A stretch of DNA of 64,000 nucleotides from an uncultured Bacteroidales bacterium (GTDB lineage: Bacteria; Bacteroidota; Bacteroidia; Bacteroidales; UBA1715): assembly GCA_937892155.1 (NCBI GenBank), contig CALAUG010000041.1:1-64000 (forward strand), given 5' to 3'. Below are positions 49,998-59,882 of this stretch, piece after piece. The notes beneath the pieces were generated by a model, which saw only the letters and a program-made list of their open reading frames with translations, was not told the origin of the DNA and made no database searches. A program made the translations under genes and the position numbers. Each line of letters starts with the position of its first letter. Position 1 is the first letter of the stretch.

Positions 49998-51392
49998 ATG
50001 AAGAAGTTTTTTATCACGACAATACTATTGGCCCTAGTTATGGGGCTTTATGCTCAAAATCAAAACGAGTTTATGATTTACGGAAAAATCAAAGCCGTAA
50101 ATGGTCCAGCCGAAGGTGTGACAGTTAAAGTAACCCAACGCGGATATGCTTTTAAAGAAGTTACCACCGATGCAAAAGGTGCATACAGCATATTCCTTCC
50201 GTATGGTAAAAACTACGTCATCACATATTCCAAAGAAGGATTCCAAACGTTGACATTCGAAGCAATGCTGGAACTTCCATCAAATGCGCCACAATGCTGC
50301 TACAGACCTTTGGAAATATCGTTCCACCTATTCAATCCAGAAGATAAATACAAAAAATTATACGAAAAGACGTTCCACTTCATCGCATACGAGAAACAAC
50401 TCAAGGGTTTCAACTACGATCTTGACATAGATTATATGATCCAGCAACGGATTGTCAATACAGAATTGTTTGCACAACAATTGGAATTGGCGCAAAATGG
50501 CGCAGAAAGCCATAAAGATTCCATCAAGGCAGAAAAAAGATATATGGCACTGATTAACCAAGGTACCGTATATTACGAAAAAGCACAATTCTACGCAGCA
50601 CGAAAATTCTTCACGGAAGCAACGAAAATCAAACCACAACGTCTCTATGCATACTACAAATTGGAAGACATCAAAACTGAATTGGAACGTTTTGAAACAA
50701 AAGCAGAATTACTTGGAATCAATCTTGATTCACTGATTGCTGCGGAATTGGCAAAAACTGATGTTGCTGACGAGGGCCCAAAAACATATCCAGCTTACGT
50801 TCCTCTTACCGACCAACAAGTTGAAGAAATTTTTAGAGCAGAATTACAAAAACAAGTATATGCTTCAAGTGCAAATGTTGCCGAAGGTAACCGTACAATG
50901 CGTTTAATGGATGAATTCTTTAGTGAAGAAACACGTAGAAATACTGCAATTGCTAAAACAGAACCTAAGAAGAAAGAGAAGAAGAAAGTTGAAGAACCTG
51001 TTGTGGCAAAAGAGGAACCTAAGAAAGAACCTGTTCCCGAACCAATAGATCTTTCTCAGAAACCAGCACAAAAACCGAAAACTGTCGTAAAACAGGAACC
51101 TGTGAAGAAAGTTGTTGACTTTGAGACATATCAAGATTCTTTGATGCATAAATACCCTAACGAACGCACCATAGAAATCACTCAAGATGCACACAAGAAA
51201 ACAACCCGCGTGTTTATGAACGACGGCAAACACGTTGAAATTTATTCAATGGTTGAACACTCTTGGGGTGCCACCTACTATTTCTATGAAGATTATCCTA
51301 CCGGTATGACAAGTATTGGATATGCCGCATTTGTCAATAAAACAAAACTGACAGATTTAAATAACATTCAACCAACGGAAAAGAAGGAATAG
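49998..51392 (+). CDS. Exported protein with carboxypeptidase-regulatory-like domain and TPR
   Basis: A 464-aa protein with signal peptide (LVMGLYAQ). It has an N-terminal Cna-B/carboxypeptidase-regulatory domain (YGKIKAVNGPAEGVTVKVTQRG, about 28-115), two TPR-like helices (about 190-225), a Lys/Glu/Pro-rich charged linker (about 315-375) and a C-terminal beta segment (TYYFYEDYPTGMTSIGYAAF). Envelope location; function not recognised. Its architecture recalls gliding/T9SS accessory proteins. Confidence 0.7.
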   Translation: MKKFFITTILLALVMGLYAQNQNEFMIYGKIKAVNGPAEGVTVKVTQRGYAFKEVTTDAKGAYSIFLPYGKNYVITYSKEGFQTLTFEAMLELPSNAPQCCYRPLEISFHLFNPEDKYKKLYEKTFHFIAYEKQLKGFNYDLDIDYMIQQRIVNTELFAQQLELAQNGAESHKDSIKAEKRYMALINQGTVYYEKAQFYAARKFFTEATKIKPQRLYAYYKLEDIKTELERFETKAELLGINLDSLIAAELAKTDVADEGPKTYPAYVPLTDQQVEEIFRAELQKQVYASSANVAEGNRTMRLMDEFFSEETRRNTAIAKTEPKKKEKKKVEEPVVAKEEPKKEPVPEPIDLSQKPAQKPKTVVKQEPVKKVVDFETYQDSLMHKYPNERTIEITQDAHKKTTRVFMNDGKHVEIYSMVEHSWGATYYFYEDYPTGMTSIGYAAFVNKTKLTDLNNIQPTEKKE

Positions 51393-51410
51393 TGATTAAC
51401 GATTAGTGTG

Positions 51411-51448
51411 AAAAAAGAGATGAAGCATCGCTTCATCTCTTTTTTTTG
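51411..51448 (+). terminator. Strong intrinsic terminator
   Basis: AAGAGATGAAGC pairs with GCTTCATCTCTT around a 3-nt loop, with eight T following. It ends the transcript of 49998-51392. Confidence 0.9.
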
Positions 51449-51462
51449 TGTCGTTAATTATC

Positions 51463-51523
51463 ACTCCTCAATTTTCAATTCTCAATTCTCAATTCTCAAT
51501 TCTTAATTCTTAATTAATTTACT
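51463..51523 (+). repeat. Low-complexity CTCAATT/CTTAATT tandem array
   Basis: About six imperfect copies of a 9-nt unit (TTCTCAATT turning into TTCTTAATT), like the array at 11114-11150, here upstream of the sigma factor gene. Confidence 0.65.
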
Positions 51524-51545
51524 ATCTTCACGGAAATTTTCATAC

Positions 51546-52082
51546 ATGGAAAATTCGAGTGAACATACGGCACAAGAATGGAATATCATATTTGAGTCAA
51601 TTTACAAAGACTTCTATTCCCCTTTGTGTGCATTTGCCTCGTCAATGATGCACGACGATGACGAAGCTGAAGAAATTGTTCAACTAACCATGACGAAACT
51701 ATGGGAACAACGGGACAAATTGAATGAAATAGAAAATTTAAAATCATACCTGTTCCGTGCCGTAAAAAACAATTGTTTCAACGAAATTGCTCATTCAAAA
51801 ATAGAAGTTCAATACCAAACGAATGCCTGGCTGGAGTTAAAAGAAATGGAAATGAATTCAATCGTGGAAGACGGCAGCAAGGATGAACGTATAGATATAC
51901 TTTCACAAACAATTAAAAAACTCCCAGACAAGTGCAAAGACACACTTATGAACAAACTTGAAGGTTTAAAAAACAAAGAAATTGCAGAAAAGCTAAATAT
52001 TTCTGTGAAAGCTGTTGAAGCAAATATTACCAGGGCATTTTCAATGTTACGGGAAAACATGAAAGATTCTGGATTCAAATAA
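51546..52082 (+). CDS. ECF RNA polymerase sigma factor
   Basis: A 178-aa ECF sigma-70. Region 2 has FESIYKDFYSPLCAFASSMMHDDDEAEEIVQLTMTKLW, and region 4 has LSQTIKKLPDKCKDTLMNKLEGLKNKEIAEKLNISVKAVEANI (helix-turn-helix). This group is usually paired with a FecR anti-sigma factor. None is adjacent; the FecR gene at 57634 is 5.5 kb away, a possible partner. Confidence 0.92.
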   Translation: MENSSEHTAQEWNIIFESIYKDFYSPLCAFASSMMHDDDEAEEIVQLTMTKLWEQRDKLNEIENLKSYLFRAVKNNCFNEIAHSKIEVQYQTNAWLELKEMEMNSIVEDGSKDERIDILSQTIKKLPDKCKDTLMNKLEGLKNKEIAEKLNISVKAVEANITRAFSMLRENMKDSGFK

Positions 52083-52181
52083 CAAGACAACAACTCATGA
52101 TTTTTAGTTTTTATCCTATTTTGATAGCTGATTAGAGAAAATGTAATTACTTTGTAGCAAACAAATTACTCAACAATTAAT

Positions 52182-53651
52182 ATGAAAAGAATAGCAATTT
52201 TATTCACAACGTTATTACTGGCAGGTTCATTTAGTTTTGGACAAGATTCGTTAAAAACAGTCAAGACGACCGGACACGTTTCTGTAAATAATAAGACTAT
52301 AAACTATGAAGCTACTACAGGATTTTTGCCTTTGAAAGACAAATCAGGTAAAGCCATAGCTAATATGTTTTATGTCGCCTACATAAAAAATGATGTTTCA
52401 GACGTACGTACCCGTCCTATCACGTTTGTATTCAACGGCGGACCAGGTTCTTCATCAGCGTGGTTGCACATGGGGGCTATTGGTCCTATGAAAGTGTCAA
52501 CAACCGACTATGGCAAAGCCGAAATTCCCCCAAAAACGTACAAACTCGTCAACAATGACCAATGCTGGTTGGATATCACGGACCTTGTCTTTATAGATCC
52601 TGTAGGATGTGGATTCAGCCAACCAATTGGGGATGAAAAAGCAGAACAATTCTATGGATATGAAAATGACATACATACAACTGGAGATTTCATAAATCAG
52701 TGGACAAGCGAGAACAAACGCTGGGGATCTCCTAAATATCTTGCTGGAGAAAGTTACGGAACAACCCGCGCCTGTGGTATTGCTGATTATATGACAGATA
52801 CGTATCAAATGTATTTTAACGGCATTTCTCTCATTTCGTGTGCTTTAGATTTTGAAACATTGCGTGAATTTGAGTCAAACACCCTGCTACCATATATCTG
52901 CAATCTTCCTGTTTATGCCGAACTTGCTATTTTTCACGAGGTAATCACACCTGAAAAATCTACAGACGAATTCATAGAAGATGTTGAAGATTTTGCAATG
53001 AACGAATATGCACTTGCCCTATTAAAAGGTGACTTGCTTTCAATCAATGAAAAATACGCTTTGGCTAAAAAAATGGAATCGTTGATTGGCATCAATGCCG
53101 ATATTATTCTTGACCACGATTTACGTATTCCTTCTTGGCAATTCCGTAAACTTTTGCTGGACAAACAAAATCTCATAATCGGACGCTACGATGGCCGTCT
53201 TACCATGTTTGACCCAGCAAACAACCGCGACTATGCTTACGATGATCCAAGTTACACGGAAATAGCCGGTGCCGTAAGTGCTGCATTTAACGATTATGTT
53301 CGTAATGAATTAAATTATCCTATCGACACTCGATTCTATTTGATTGGAGATGTTCGTCCTTGGAAATATGGCGATGGAAAATATCTTAATGTTACTCCGC
53401 AATTACGCTACTCTATGTTTGTCAATCCAAATATGGAAATTCTTGTTGCAAATGGCAAATACGATTTGGCAACAAGTTATTTTGGTACAAGCTATGCAAT
53501 CAACCACATGAATTTACCTGCACAATTACGGAATAAAATCACATTTACGTACTACAACGGCGGACACATGATGTATCTTGTCCCATCGGAATTAAAGAAA
53601 TTGAAAGAGGACGTTTCTAAAATGTACGAACGTACACAGGGTAACAAATAA
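52182..53651 (+). CDS. Serine carboxypeptidase, peptidase family S10
   Basis: A 489-aa exported peptidase (signal AGSFSFGQ). Catalytic triad context: FNGGPGSSSAWLHMGAIGP (oxyanion region), AGESYGTTR (nucleophile Ser), NGKYDLAT (Asp) and NGGHMMYLVP (His). S10 enzymes remove C-terminal residues at acid pH. The next gene starts 4 nt after the stop. Confidence 0.92.
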   Translation: MKRIAILFTTLLLAGSFSFGQDSLKTVKTTGHVSVNNKTINYEATTGFLPLKDKSGKAIANMFYVAYIKNDVSDVRTRPITFVFNGGPGSSSAWLHMGAIGPMKVSTTDYGKAEIPPKTYKLVNNDQCWLDITDLVFIDPVGCGFSQPIGDEKAEQFYGYENDIHTTGDFINQWTSENKRWGSPKYLAGESYGTTRACGIADYMTDTYQMYFNGISLISCALDFETLREFESNTLLPYICNLPVYAELAIFHEVITPEKSTDEFIEDVEDFAMNEYALALLKGDLLSINEKYALAKKMESLIGINADIILDHDLRIPSWQFRKLLLDKQNLIIGRYDGRLTMFDPANNRDYAYDDPSYTEIAGAVSAAFNDYVRNELNYPIDTRFYLIGDVRPWKYGDGKYLNVTPQLRYSMFVNPNMEILVANGKYDLATSYFGTSYAINHMNLPAQLRNKITFTYYNGGHMMYLVPSELKKLKEDVSKMYERTQGNK

Positions 53652-53655
53652 TTCC

Positions 53656-55149
53656 GTGGCAAAAAAATACGACATACTTATTGTTGGCAGCGGACTTGGT
53701 GGATTGGTCTGCGGTTACATTCTTTCTAAAAAAGGCTTCAAAATAGCCATATTGGAAAAAAATGCCCAAATTGGTGGATGCCTACAGACATTTAAACGCG
53801 GTGGAGTAAAATTCGATACAGGAATGCACTACATCGGCAGTATGGAAGAAGGACAAATCCTTCATCGCTTCTGGAAATATTTAGGACTGACTGACACCGT
53901 TCCACTTCAACGACTGAACGACGACGGATTTGACATTATTTCGCTTAACGGAACTCAATATAAAATTGCGTCTGGTTTTGATAATTTCGTCAACACGTTG
54001 TCTAAACAATTTCCCGACAACGTTGAAGAACTCAAAACATATATACAGCGCATTAAAGATATTGCCGATGCTTCGCCATTATACAATCTGAGAAAAATTC
54101 AAAACAATGTATTTCTGGAACCAGATTATATTAAAACAAGCATAAACGATTTTATAGCATCAAGCATATCTAATCCGGTTTTACAGAATGTTCTTGCAGG
54201 AAACCTACCACTCTATGCCGGCGTAAAAGATATCACACCAACGTATATACACGCACTGATAACAAACTTTTACATTCAAAGTGCATACAGAATCATTGGC
54301 GGTAGCGATATGATAGCCAAATCGTTAGCACAATCAATTAAAAGTTTTGGTGGAGATATTTTCACCAATGCCGAAGTTGACAAATTCATTTGCAACGAAA
54401 CAAAAGCAACAGCAGTCAAACTCACCAATGGAGAAATATTCGAAGCTGACAATTTTATTTCGAATGTACATCCACAAGTAACAATAAAGAAAATAGACTC
54501 TCCGCTAATACGAAAAGCATACAGAATCCGCATCAACAGCCTGCGGAACACAATATCAAACTTCACGGTTTACATTAAATTCAAGCCAAATAGTACGCCA
54601 TATTTAAACTATAATTACTACTATTATAAAAATGCCGACGTATGGGCAGGAAATGATTACGATCCAGAAAAATGGCCGGAGCAGTATTTGTTCATGCACC
54701 AATGTAAAGAGAGAAATCAAAAATATGCAGAAAGTGCAGAACTGATTGCCTATATGCGTTACGAAGAAATTATAAAATGGGAAGGTACAAAAGTTGGTAA
54801 ACGCGGCGAGGAATATGAAGCTTTTAAAAAAGCAAAAGCAGAACGTTTATTGCAAGAATTAGAGAAATCATTTCCTGGCATAAACAGTTGCATTGAATCG
54901 TACTATACATCAACCCCATTGACGTACCAAAACTATACGAATACCATGTACGGATCCATGTATGGCATTATTCGCGATAAGAATTTTCCAACGCAAACAC
55001 TTGTCTCACAACGCACTAAAATACCGAATTTATTTATGACCGGTCAAAATATAAATTCACACGGAATTTTAGGGGTAACCATCGGTGCAGTCATCACCTG
55101 CGCAGAATTTTTAGGACTAAACGAAGTCATTCAAGAATTTTACGATTAA
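53656..55149 (+). CDS. FAD-dependent phytoene-dehydrogenase-like oxidoreductase
   Basis: A 497-aa flavoprotein with an N-terminal Rossmann motif DILIVGSGLGGLVCGYILSKKG and EKNAQIGGCLQTF, and a closing motif LFMTGQNINSHGILGVTIGAV (FAD site). It resembles carotenoid isomerase/retinol saturase-type enzymes. Substrate unknown; no carotenoid genes are near. GTG start at 53656, coupled to the S10 gene. Confidence 0.85.
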   Translation: MAKKYDILIVGSGLGGLVCGYILSKKGFKIAILEKNAQIGGCLQTFKRGGVKFDTGMHYIGSMEEGQILHRFWKYLGLTDTVPLQRLNDDGFDIISLNGTQYKIASGFDNFVNTLSKQFPDNVEELKTYIQRIKDIADASPLYNLRKIQNNVFLEPDYIKTSINDFIASSISNPVLQNVLAGNLPLYAGVKDITPTYIHALITNFYIQSAYRIIGGSDMIAKSLAQSIKSFGGDIFTNAEVDKFICNETKATAVKLTNGEIFEADNFISNVHPQVTIKKIDSPLIRKAYRIRINSLRNTISNFTVYIKFKPNSTPYLNYNYYYYKNADVWAGNDYDPEKWPEQYLFMHQCKERNQKYAESAELIAYMRYEEIIKWEGTKVGKRGEEYEAFKKAKAERLLQELEKSFPGINSCIESYYTSTPLTYQNYTNTMYGSMYGIIRDKNFPTQTLVSQRTKIPNLFMTGQNINSHGILGVTIGAVITCAEFLGLNEVIQEFYD

Positions 55150-55166
55150 TCAATAATCTCCAACCA

Positions 55167-55577
55167 CTATTTTTTGCTCTTTGTGGCCTGCGATTTTGTT
55201 GCCTGAGTTGTTGTACTCTTTTGAGTCTTTGTGGCTTGATTATTATTTGTCGTTGTAGTTTTCTGAGTTTTTGTTGCTTGAGTAGATTTTATAGTTTTTG
55301 TTGCTTGACTGCTACTCTTTGTTTGCTGATTTGAACGAGTTGGATAACATACGCCACACGCCTTTTTGCCTTGTTGTTGTGCCGCATACAACGCCATCAA
55401 GGTTGCCTTTCCACACTTTTTTATCTCCATGCACGAAGAAGTTCTGTGATAGACAGACGAACCCGGACAAACCCAAACTTTTGTTTGTGCACATTCATCA
55501 CTGCTCATATCTTTTTGCATGCTAAAAGAACAAAGTAAAACCAATACTAATGGGAAAAGTAATTTTTTCATAATCAT
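55167..55577 (-). CDS. Small exported protein with Cys motif and T/K/Q-rich repeats
   Basis: A 136-aa protein with signal peptide (LVLLCSFSMQ). A core (YHRTSSCMEIKKC..ALYAAQQQGKKACGVCYP) resembles the Ada-type metal-binding or surface-protein pattern (YH..SC...A...G...C..C). The C-terminal half is a low-complexity repeat of ATKTQKSTTT type. Function unknown. Confidence 0.7.
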   Translation of the reverse strand: MIMKKLLFPLVLVLLCSFSMQKDMSSDECAQTKVWVCPGSSVYHRTSSCMEIKKCGKATLMALYAAQQQGKKACGVCYPTRSNQQTKSSSQATKTIKSTQATKTQKTTTTNNNQATKTQKSTTTQATKSQATKSKK

Positions 55578-55642
55578 TCAATTTTACAGTACAAAAATAT
55601 AAAAATCAACAAATACCAGCCAAAGGAAGTCTCTCCTTTTAT

Positions 55643-55650
55643 TATATTTG
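55643..55650 (+). promoter_or_regulatory. -7 promoter element of the GH9 gene
   Basis: TATATTTG (TAnnTTTG), 22 nt before the ATG at 55673. Confidence 0.5.
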
Positions 55651-55672
55651 TAGAAAAATAAACATACACTTT

Positions 55673-57565
55673 ATGAAGCGTTTTTTATCACTTATTCTTT
55701 CAATTATTCCGTGCTGCCTATTCGCACAAAACGAAAGCAAATACATTGTCGTTGACCAATTTGGATATCTTCCTGATATGCAAAAAATTGCAATTATCCG
55801 TTGTCCAGAAGTCGGTTTTGATTCTGCAGAAACATTTACCCCCAGCGACATTTACGAAGTTGTAAATGCAGAGACAAAAGAAGTAGCCTATTCCAGTTCT
55901 ATTGCAGCATGGAATAATGGTGCCGTAGCTCAAAGCAGTGGCGACAAAGCATGGAGATTTGATTTTTCGAATGTAAAGGAAACTGGAACATATTATGTAT
56001 ATGACAAAGCAAACAATGTAAAATCATACACATTTGAAATCGGTGACAATGTTTACAAAAACGTACTGAGACAGGCTGTGCGTACATTCTATTATCAACG
56101 ATGCGGCTTCAAAAAAGAAGCAAAATATGCAGGTGAAGGTTGGGCAGACGAAGCAAGCCACATCGGCGTTGGACAAGATTTAACTTGCCGTCGTTGGATG
56201 GCAAAAGACGATCCTACAACAGCTAAAGACGTTCACGGCGGTTGGTACGATGCTGGTGACTTCAACCGATATACAAACTGGACGTGTGATTATATTGAAT
56301 ATCTCCTTCTTTCGTACGAAGAAAATCCAGCTGCATGGACCGATGATTTCGGTATTCCAGAATCCGGCAATAAAATTCCTGACATTTTGGATGAAGTTCG
56401 TTGGGGATTGGAACACGTACTTCGTTTACAATTCGACAACGGTTCGGTTATTTCAGTTGTTCACACAGGATACGGAACTCCTCCGTCGGCAAATACAGAA
56501 CCTACATACTGGGGCGATCCTAGCACATCTGCTACCCTTTCGGCTGCTGCCGCATACGCATACGGTTCAAAAATCTATGCGAAAATTGACAAGAAATTTT
56601 CTAAAAAATTGAAAACAGCCGCTATCAAAGCATGGAATTGGGCTAACGAAAATCCTGAAGTGTACTTTTTTAACAACAGCGCAGAACATGGCACACAAGG
56701 TCTTGCAGCAGGTCAACAGGAAATTACCGATCCAATGCATAAATCGGAATTAAAATTGTTGGCCGCATTACGTTTATTTGATGCAACTGGCGACAAACAA
56801 TATCAAACCTATTTTGACAACAATTATCAAAATACGCGCTTAGTTGCTTGGGGATTGGTTTTCCCTTTTGGTGAATTAAACCAAGATATGTTGTTATATT
56901 ACACTAAATTACCAAAGGCAACACCGGAAGTTGTCAGCAAAATCAAATATTCGTATCAATTAGGTATTGACACAATCTGCAACCTCTTCTCTATCCGCGA
57001 CGACGAAGATCCATATATGGCCTGTCAAAAAGATTACGTTTGGGGAAGCAACGGAACAAAATCAAAACAAGGTTCCATTTATTACAATTTAATTCAATAT
57101 AATATTGCTTGGAACGAAACACTCAAAACAACAGCAACCGATATTGCTGCACGCTATATTCACTATTTGCACGGCGTTAATCCACTAAACAAATGCTACC
57201 TGACAAATATGTCAAAATTCGGTGCCGAAAACAGCGTTCGTCAAATATATCATAGTTGGTACAGCCACGGAAATGAAAAATGGGACGAAGCCGGTGTTTC
57301 CACTTATGGACCAGTTCCTGGATTTGTGCCAGGTGGACCAAATTTGGAATACGATTGGGACAGATGTTGTCCAAACAACTGCGACAGCGAATACAATAAT
57401 TCACTTTGTTTTTCTATCGACATCACTCCATTGAAAAACCAACCAGCCCAAAAATCATATTTGGACATGAATAACGGATGGCCTATCAATGCGTGGTCAG
57501 TAAGTGAAGTGAGCGGCGGATACCAAGTTCAATATATCCGTCTATTATCTAAATTTGTTAAATAA
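55673..57565 (+). CDS. GH9 endoglucanase with N-terminal Ig-like domain
   Basis: A 630-aa exported cellulase (signal IPCCLFAQ). The CelD-N-type Ig-like domain spans about residues 20-125 (IVVDQFGYLPDMQKIAI). The GH9 (alpha/alpha)6 barrel follows, with GGWYDAGDFNRY (catalytic base Asp in DAGD), IPDILDEVRWGLEH and HYLHGVNPLN-type residues. The C-terminal WSVSEVSGGYQVQYIRLL holds the catalytic acid Glu. It cleaves beta-1,4-glucan. With the GH16 gene it suggests use of cereal/plant glucans. No sorting tail seen. Confidence 0.92.
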   Translation: MKRFLSLILSIIPCCLFAQNESKYIVVDQFGYLPDMQKIAIIRCPEVGFDSAETFTPSDIYEVVNAETKEVAYSSSIAAWNNGAVAQSSGDKAWRFDFSNVKETGTYYVYDKANNVKSYTFEIGDNVYKNVLRQAVRTFYYQRCGFKKEAKYAGEGWADEASHIGVGQDLTCRRWMAKDDPTTAKDVHGGWYDAGDFNRYTNWTCDYIEYLLLSYEENPAAWTDDFGIPESGNKIPDILDEVRWGLEHVLRLQFDNGSVISVVHTGYGTPPSANTEPTYWGDPSTSATLSAAAAYAYGSKIYAKIDKKFSKKLKTAAIKAWNWANENPEVYFFNNSAEHGTQGLAAGQQEITDPMHKSELKLLAALRLFDATGDKQYQTYFDNNYQNTRLVAWGLVFPFGELNQDMLLYYTKLPKATPEVVSKIKYSYQLGIDTICNLFSIRDDEDPYMACQKDYVWGSNGTKSKQGSIYYNLIQYNIAWNETLKTTATDIAARYIHYLHGVNPLNKCYLTNMSKFGAENSVRQIYHSWYSHGNEKWDEAGVSTYGPVPGFVPGGPNLEYDWDRCCPNNCDSEYNNSLCFSIDITPLKNQPAQKSYLDMNNGWPINAWSVSEVSGGYQVQYIRLLSKFVK

Positions 57566-57633
57566 TTAGAAAAAAAATAAAATTTATATAGGGTTTTTTC
57601 ATTCTTAGTTGTCTTTCATATAAATTTTGATAA

Positions 57634-58566
57634 ATGAATATCAACGAGCATATAGATTCATACCTTTCTGGACAATTGAGCGACGAAGAAGTTCAAACTC
57701 TTCTTGCTTGGGTTAAAGAAAGTGACGAACATCGCAAAGAGTTCTCTGATGCTTGTAGATTATGGAATTCCCTCCACTCCACACAGTTTAATAACGAAAA
57801 AGCCTACGCACAATTTGTACAAAAAACGACGGACAAAAAATCAAGAATTATTCCTCTTTGGGCTAAAATCAGTGCAGTTGCTGCAACGGTATTAATCATT
57901 GTTTGCTGTTTTTCTGTATTCAAATTCCAACAGACTGCCATCATAACTATCAACAATAGTGATATTGCAGTTAAAACAGTAGTTTTACCAGACAATTCAA
58001 TAGTTTATCTGCAACAAAATTCGTCAATCTCCTATCCAGAATCATTTAAAAACGACAGCAGATCTATAACAACAACTGGTAATGTGTTCTGCGAAATATT
58101 CCATAACGAAGACGCTCCTTTTACCCTTACAACCGACAATATTGCAGTAAAAGTGTTAGGAACCTCTTTTCAAGTAAATACGTTAGATAGCACAAGTGTT
58201 GTTGTAGAAACTGGTAAAGTTCAAGTATCAACAGACAACCAAGCTGTTGTTATAACAAAGGGAGAACGCGCAGACCTAGTCAATGGTATTATAACAACAT
58301 CTAACAATACCGATTTGAATTTTCTTTCGTGGAAAACTGGAAAATTACAATTCAAAAACAAAAATCTTACTCAAGTTTTAAGTGATATTGCACGCCATTA
58401 TCACTATCAACTTGCATACGAATACGATACACAATCCATTTTTTATACAGGCTCTTTCGACAATTCATCGCTTGATGAAGTATTACAAACAATAGAATTG
58501 TCAATTCCAGAGGTCAATTTCGCGACAAACGAAAATGTCATCTGCATACGCCAAGCAAACAAGTAA
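57634..58566 (+). CDS. FecR family anti-sigma regulator with DUF4974 domain
   Basis: A 310-aa inner-membrane protein. Cytoplasmic N-terminus (LSGQLSDEEVQTLLAWVKES), one TM helix (ISAVAATVLIIVCCFSVF, about 77-94), a FecR domain (VVLPDNSIVYLQQNSSISYP, VKVLGTSFQVNT) and a C-terminal DUF4974 domain (LQFKNKNLTQVLSDIARHYHYQL). It controls an ECF sigma factor. No sigma gene is next to it; the one at 51546 is a candidate. Confidence 0.92.
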   Translation: MNINEHIDSYLSGQLSDEEVQTLLAWVKESDEHRKEFSDACRLWNSLHSTQFNNEKAYAQFVQKTTDKKSRIIPLWAKISAVAATVLIIVCCFSVFKFQQTAIITINNSDIAVKTVVLPDNSIVYLQQNSSISYPESFKNDSRSITTTGNVFCEIFHNEDAPFTLTTDNIAVKVLGTSFQVNTLDSTSVVVETGKVQVSTDNQAVVITKGERADLVNGIITTSNNTDLNFLSWKTGKLQFKNKNLTQVLSDIARHYHYQLAYEYDTQSIFYTGSFDNSSLDEVLQTIELSIPEVNFATNENVICIRQANK

Positions 58567-58625
58567 ATACACTCCCAACATATTTAAATGCAAATTTTAT
58601 AACTTTGTGCGTGGATATGTTATGT

Positions 58626-59882
58626 ATGACAAAGAAATGGTTGGTGTGTATGATATGTTTTTGCATATCCAGTATTGTTTTGGCACAACAACAATCCATC
58701 ACCTATTTTGCGAAAGACAAGCCTGTAGTAGATATTTTACAAGATTTAGAAACCATTTCCGGTTACCACTTTTCGTACAACAGTAAGATTATAGATGCAA
58801 CCAAGAAAGCATCTATTGCTGCAACAAACACACAATTTGAGTTGTGTCTGTCCAAAATTTTAGGAAATTCTTATGAATACAAAATTGTTGGCAATCAAGT
58901 CATTATCACAGAAAAAAAACTTCTTCCACCAACAAAACTAACTTCATCCGATTCCAAAAAAGAAAAACTAATTCTCGTATATGACACTATTCCCGTTTAC
59001 GACACAATACGGGAATTTGTTACCCATACCGATACCATTAATGTAATTGATACTTTGCAGCACATAGAAACTATCACATTGCAACGATATGAGACCAATT
59101 ATCTTCATACGCAAAATATTTGCAGCACTATTTCGGGTACAACAGGCCTAATTATCACGACCCCTTATTTTTATAAAGGAAATGAATATTCCAAGGCATT
59201 ACAAGACATTCATCAATCGTCAATAGGATTTGATATACAATTTAATTACACGTACAAAAGAAACAATTTGCTACTGCAAAGCGGTGTAAATTTTTATGAT
59301 TTTCGAGTAGAAAATTCATTTGCAACAAGTTATTTCACCGATGATGAAATGCAAACTTACACTGACACCTTATGGTTCTGGGATTACAACGAAAAATTTA
59401 CGTATTACAAATATAAAAATGGCGATTCCGTTGCCGTAAACGTACTTGATTCAATTTATACCTATACTCTACAAAGTCATCCGAAAAAAATTGAGCATAT
59501 CAACAATAAAATTTCAACCATTTCTTGGCAATATTTTTCTATTCCAATCGGTATAGGACGACATTTCAACATATCGAACACGTTTGCAGCCGAACCAATG
59601 CTGCTCATTAACACAATGTTTTTAGCATATTGCCGCGGAGAAATTGCAAATAGACAAATGACGGAAACCACAAGTATCAAAGAATTAATGAGACGAGTAA
59701 CATTTTCCGCGACACTATCGTGCAATATTCTCTACTCCATTGAAAAACAATATTCCGTATCAGTTCGTCCATTTTGTATAATAGCTCCTGGGATTTATAA
59801 AGAATCATCATCAGGCTTTCAAGGACTATTTGCCGGATATGGTGTTGAATGGGGATTTAGCTACACAATTCCGCATGAATAA
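58626..59882 (+). CDS. STN-domain protein fused to a predicted outer-membrane barrel
   Basis: A 418-aa exported protein (signal SSIVLAQQ). An STN (secretin/TonB short N-terminal) domain is at about 25-95 (ITYFAKDKPVVDILQDLETISGYHFSYN), a linker with repeated YDTIPVYDTIREF/TIN.IDTL patterns, then beta-strand-rich C-terminus (IGFDIQFNYTYKRNNLLLQSGVNFY ... SYTIP) like a small porin barrel. No TonB box/plug domain. ATG 58626 is chosen because a TAACTTTG -7 box (58600-58607) overlaps the longer starts. It follows the FecR gene and probably senses the same signal. Confidence 0.7.
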   Translation: MTKKWLVCMICFCISSIVLAQQQSITYFAKDKPVVDILQDLETISGYHFSYNSKIIDATKKASIAATNTQFELCLSKILGNSYEYKIVGNQVIITEKKLLPPTKLTSSDSKKEKLILVYDTIPVYDTIREFVTHTDTINVIDTLQHIETITLQRYETNYLHTQNICSTISGTTGLIITTPYFYKGNEYSKALQDIHQSSIGFDIQFNYTYKRNNLLLQSGVNFYDFRVENSFATSYFTDDEMQTYTDTLWFWDYNEKFTYYKYKNGDSVAVNVLDSIYTYTLQSHPKKIEHINNKISTISWQYFSIPIGIGRHFNISNTFAAEPMLLINTMFLAYCRGEIANRQMTETTSIKELMRRVTFSATLSCNILYSIEKQYSVSVRPFCIIAPGIYKESSSGFQGLFAGYGVEWGFSYTIPHE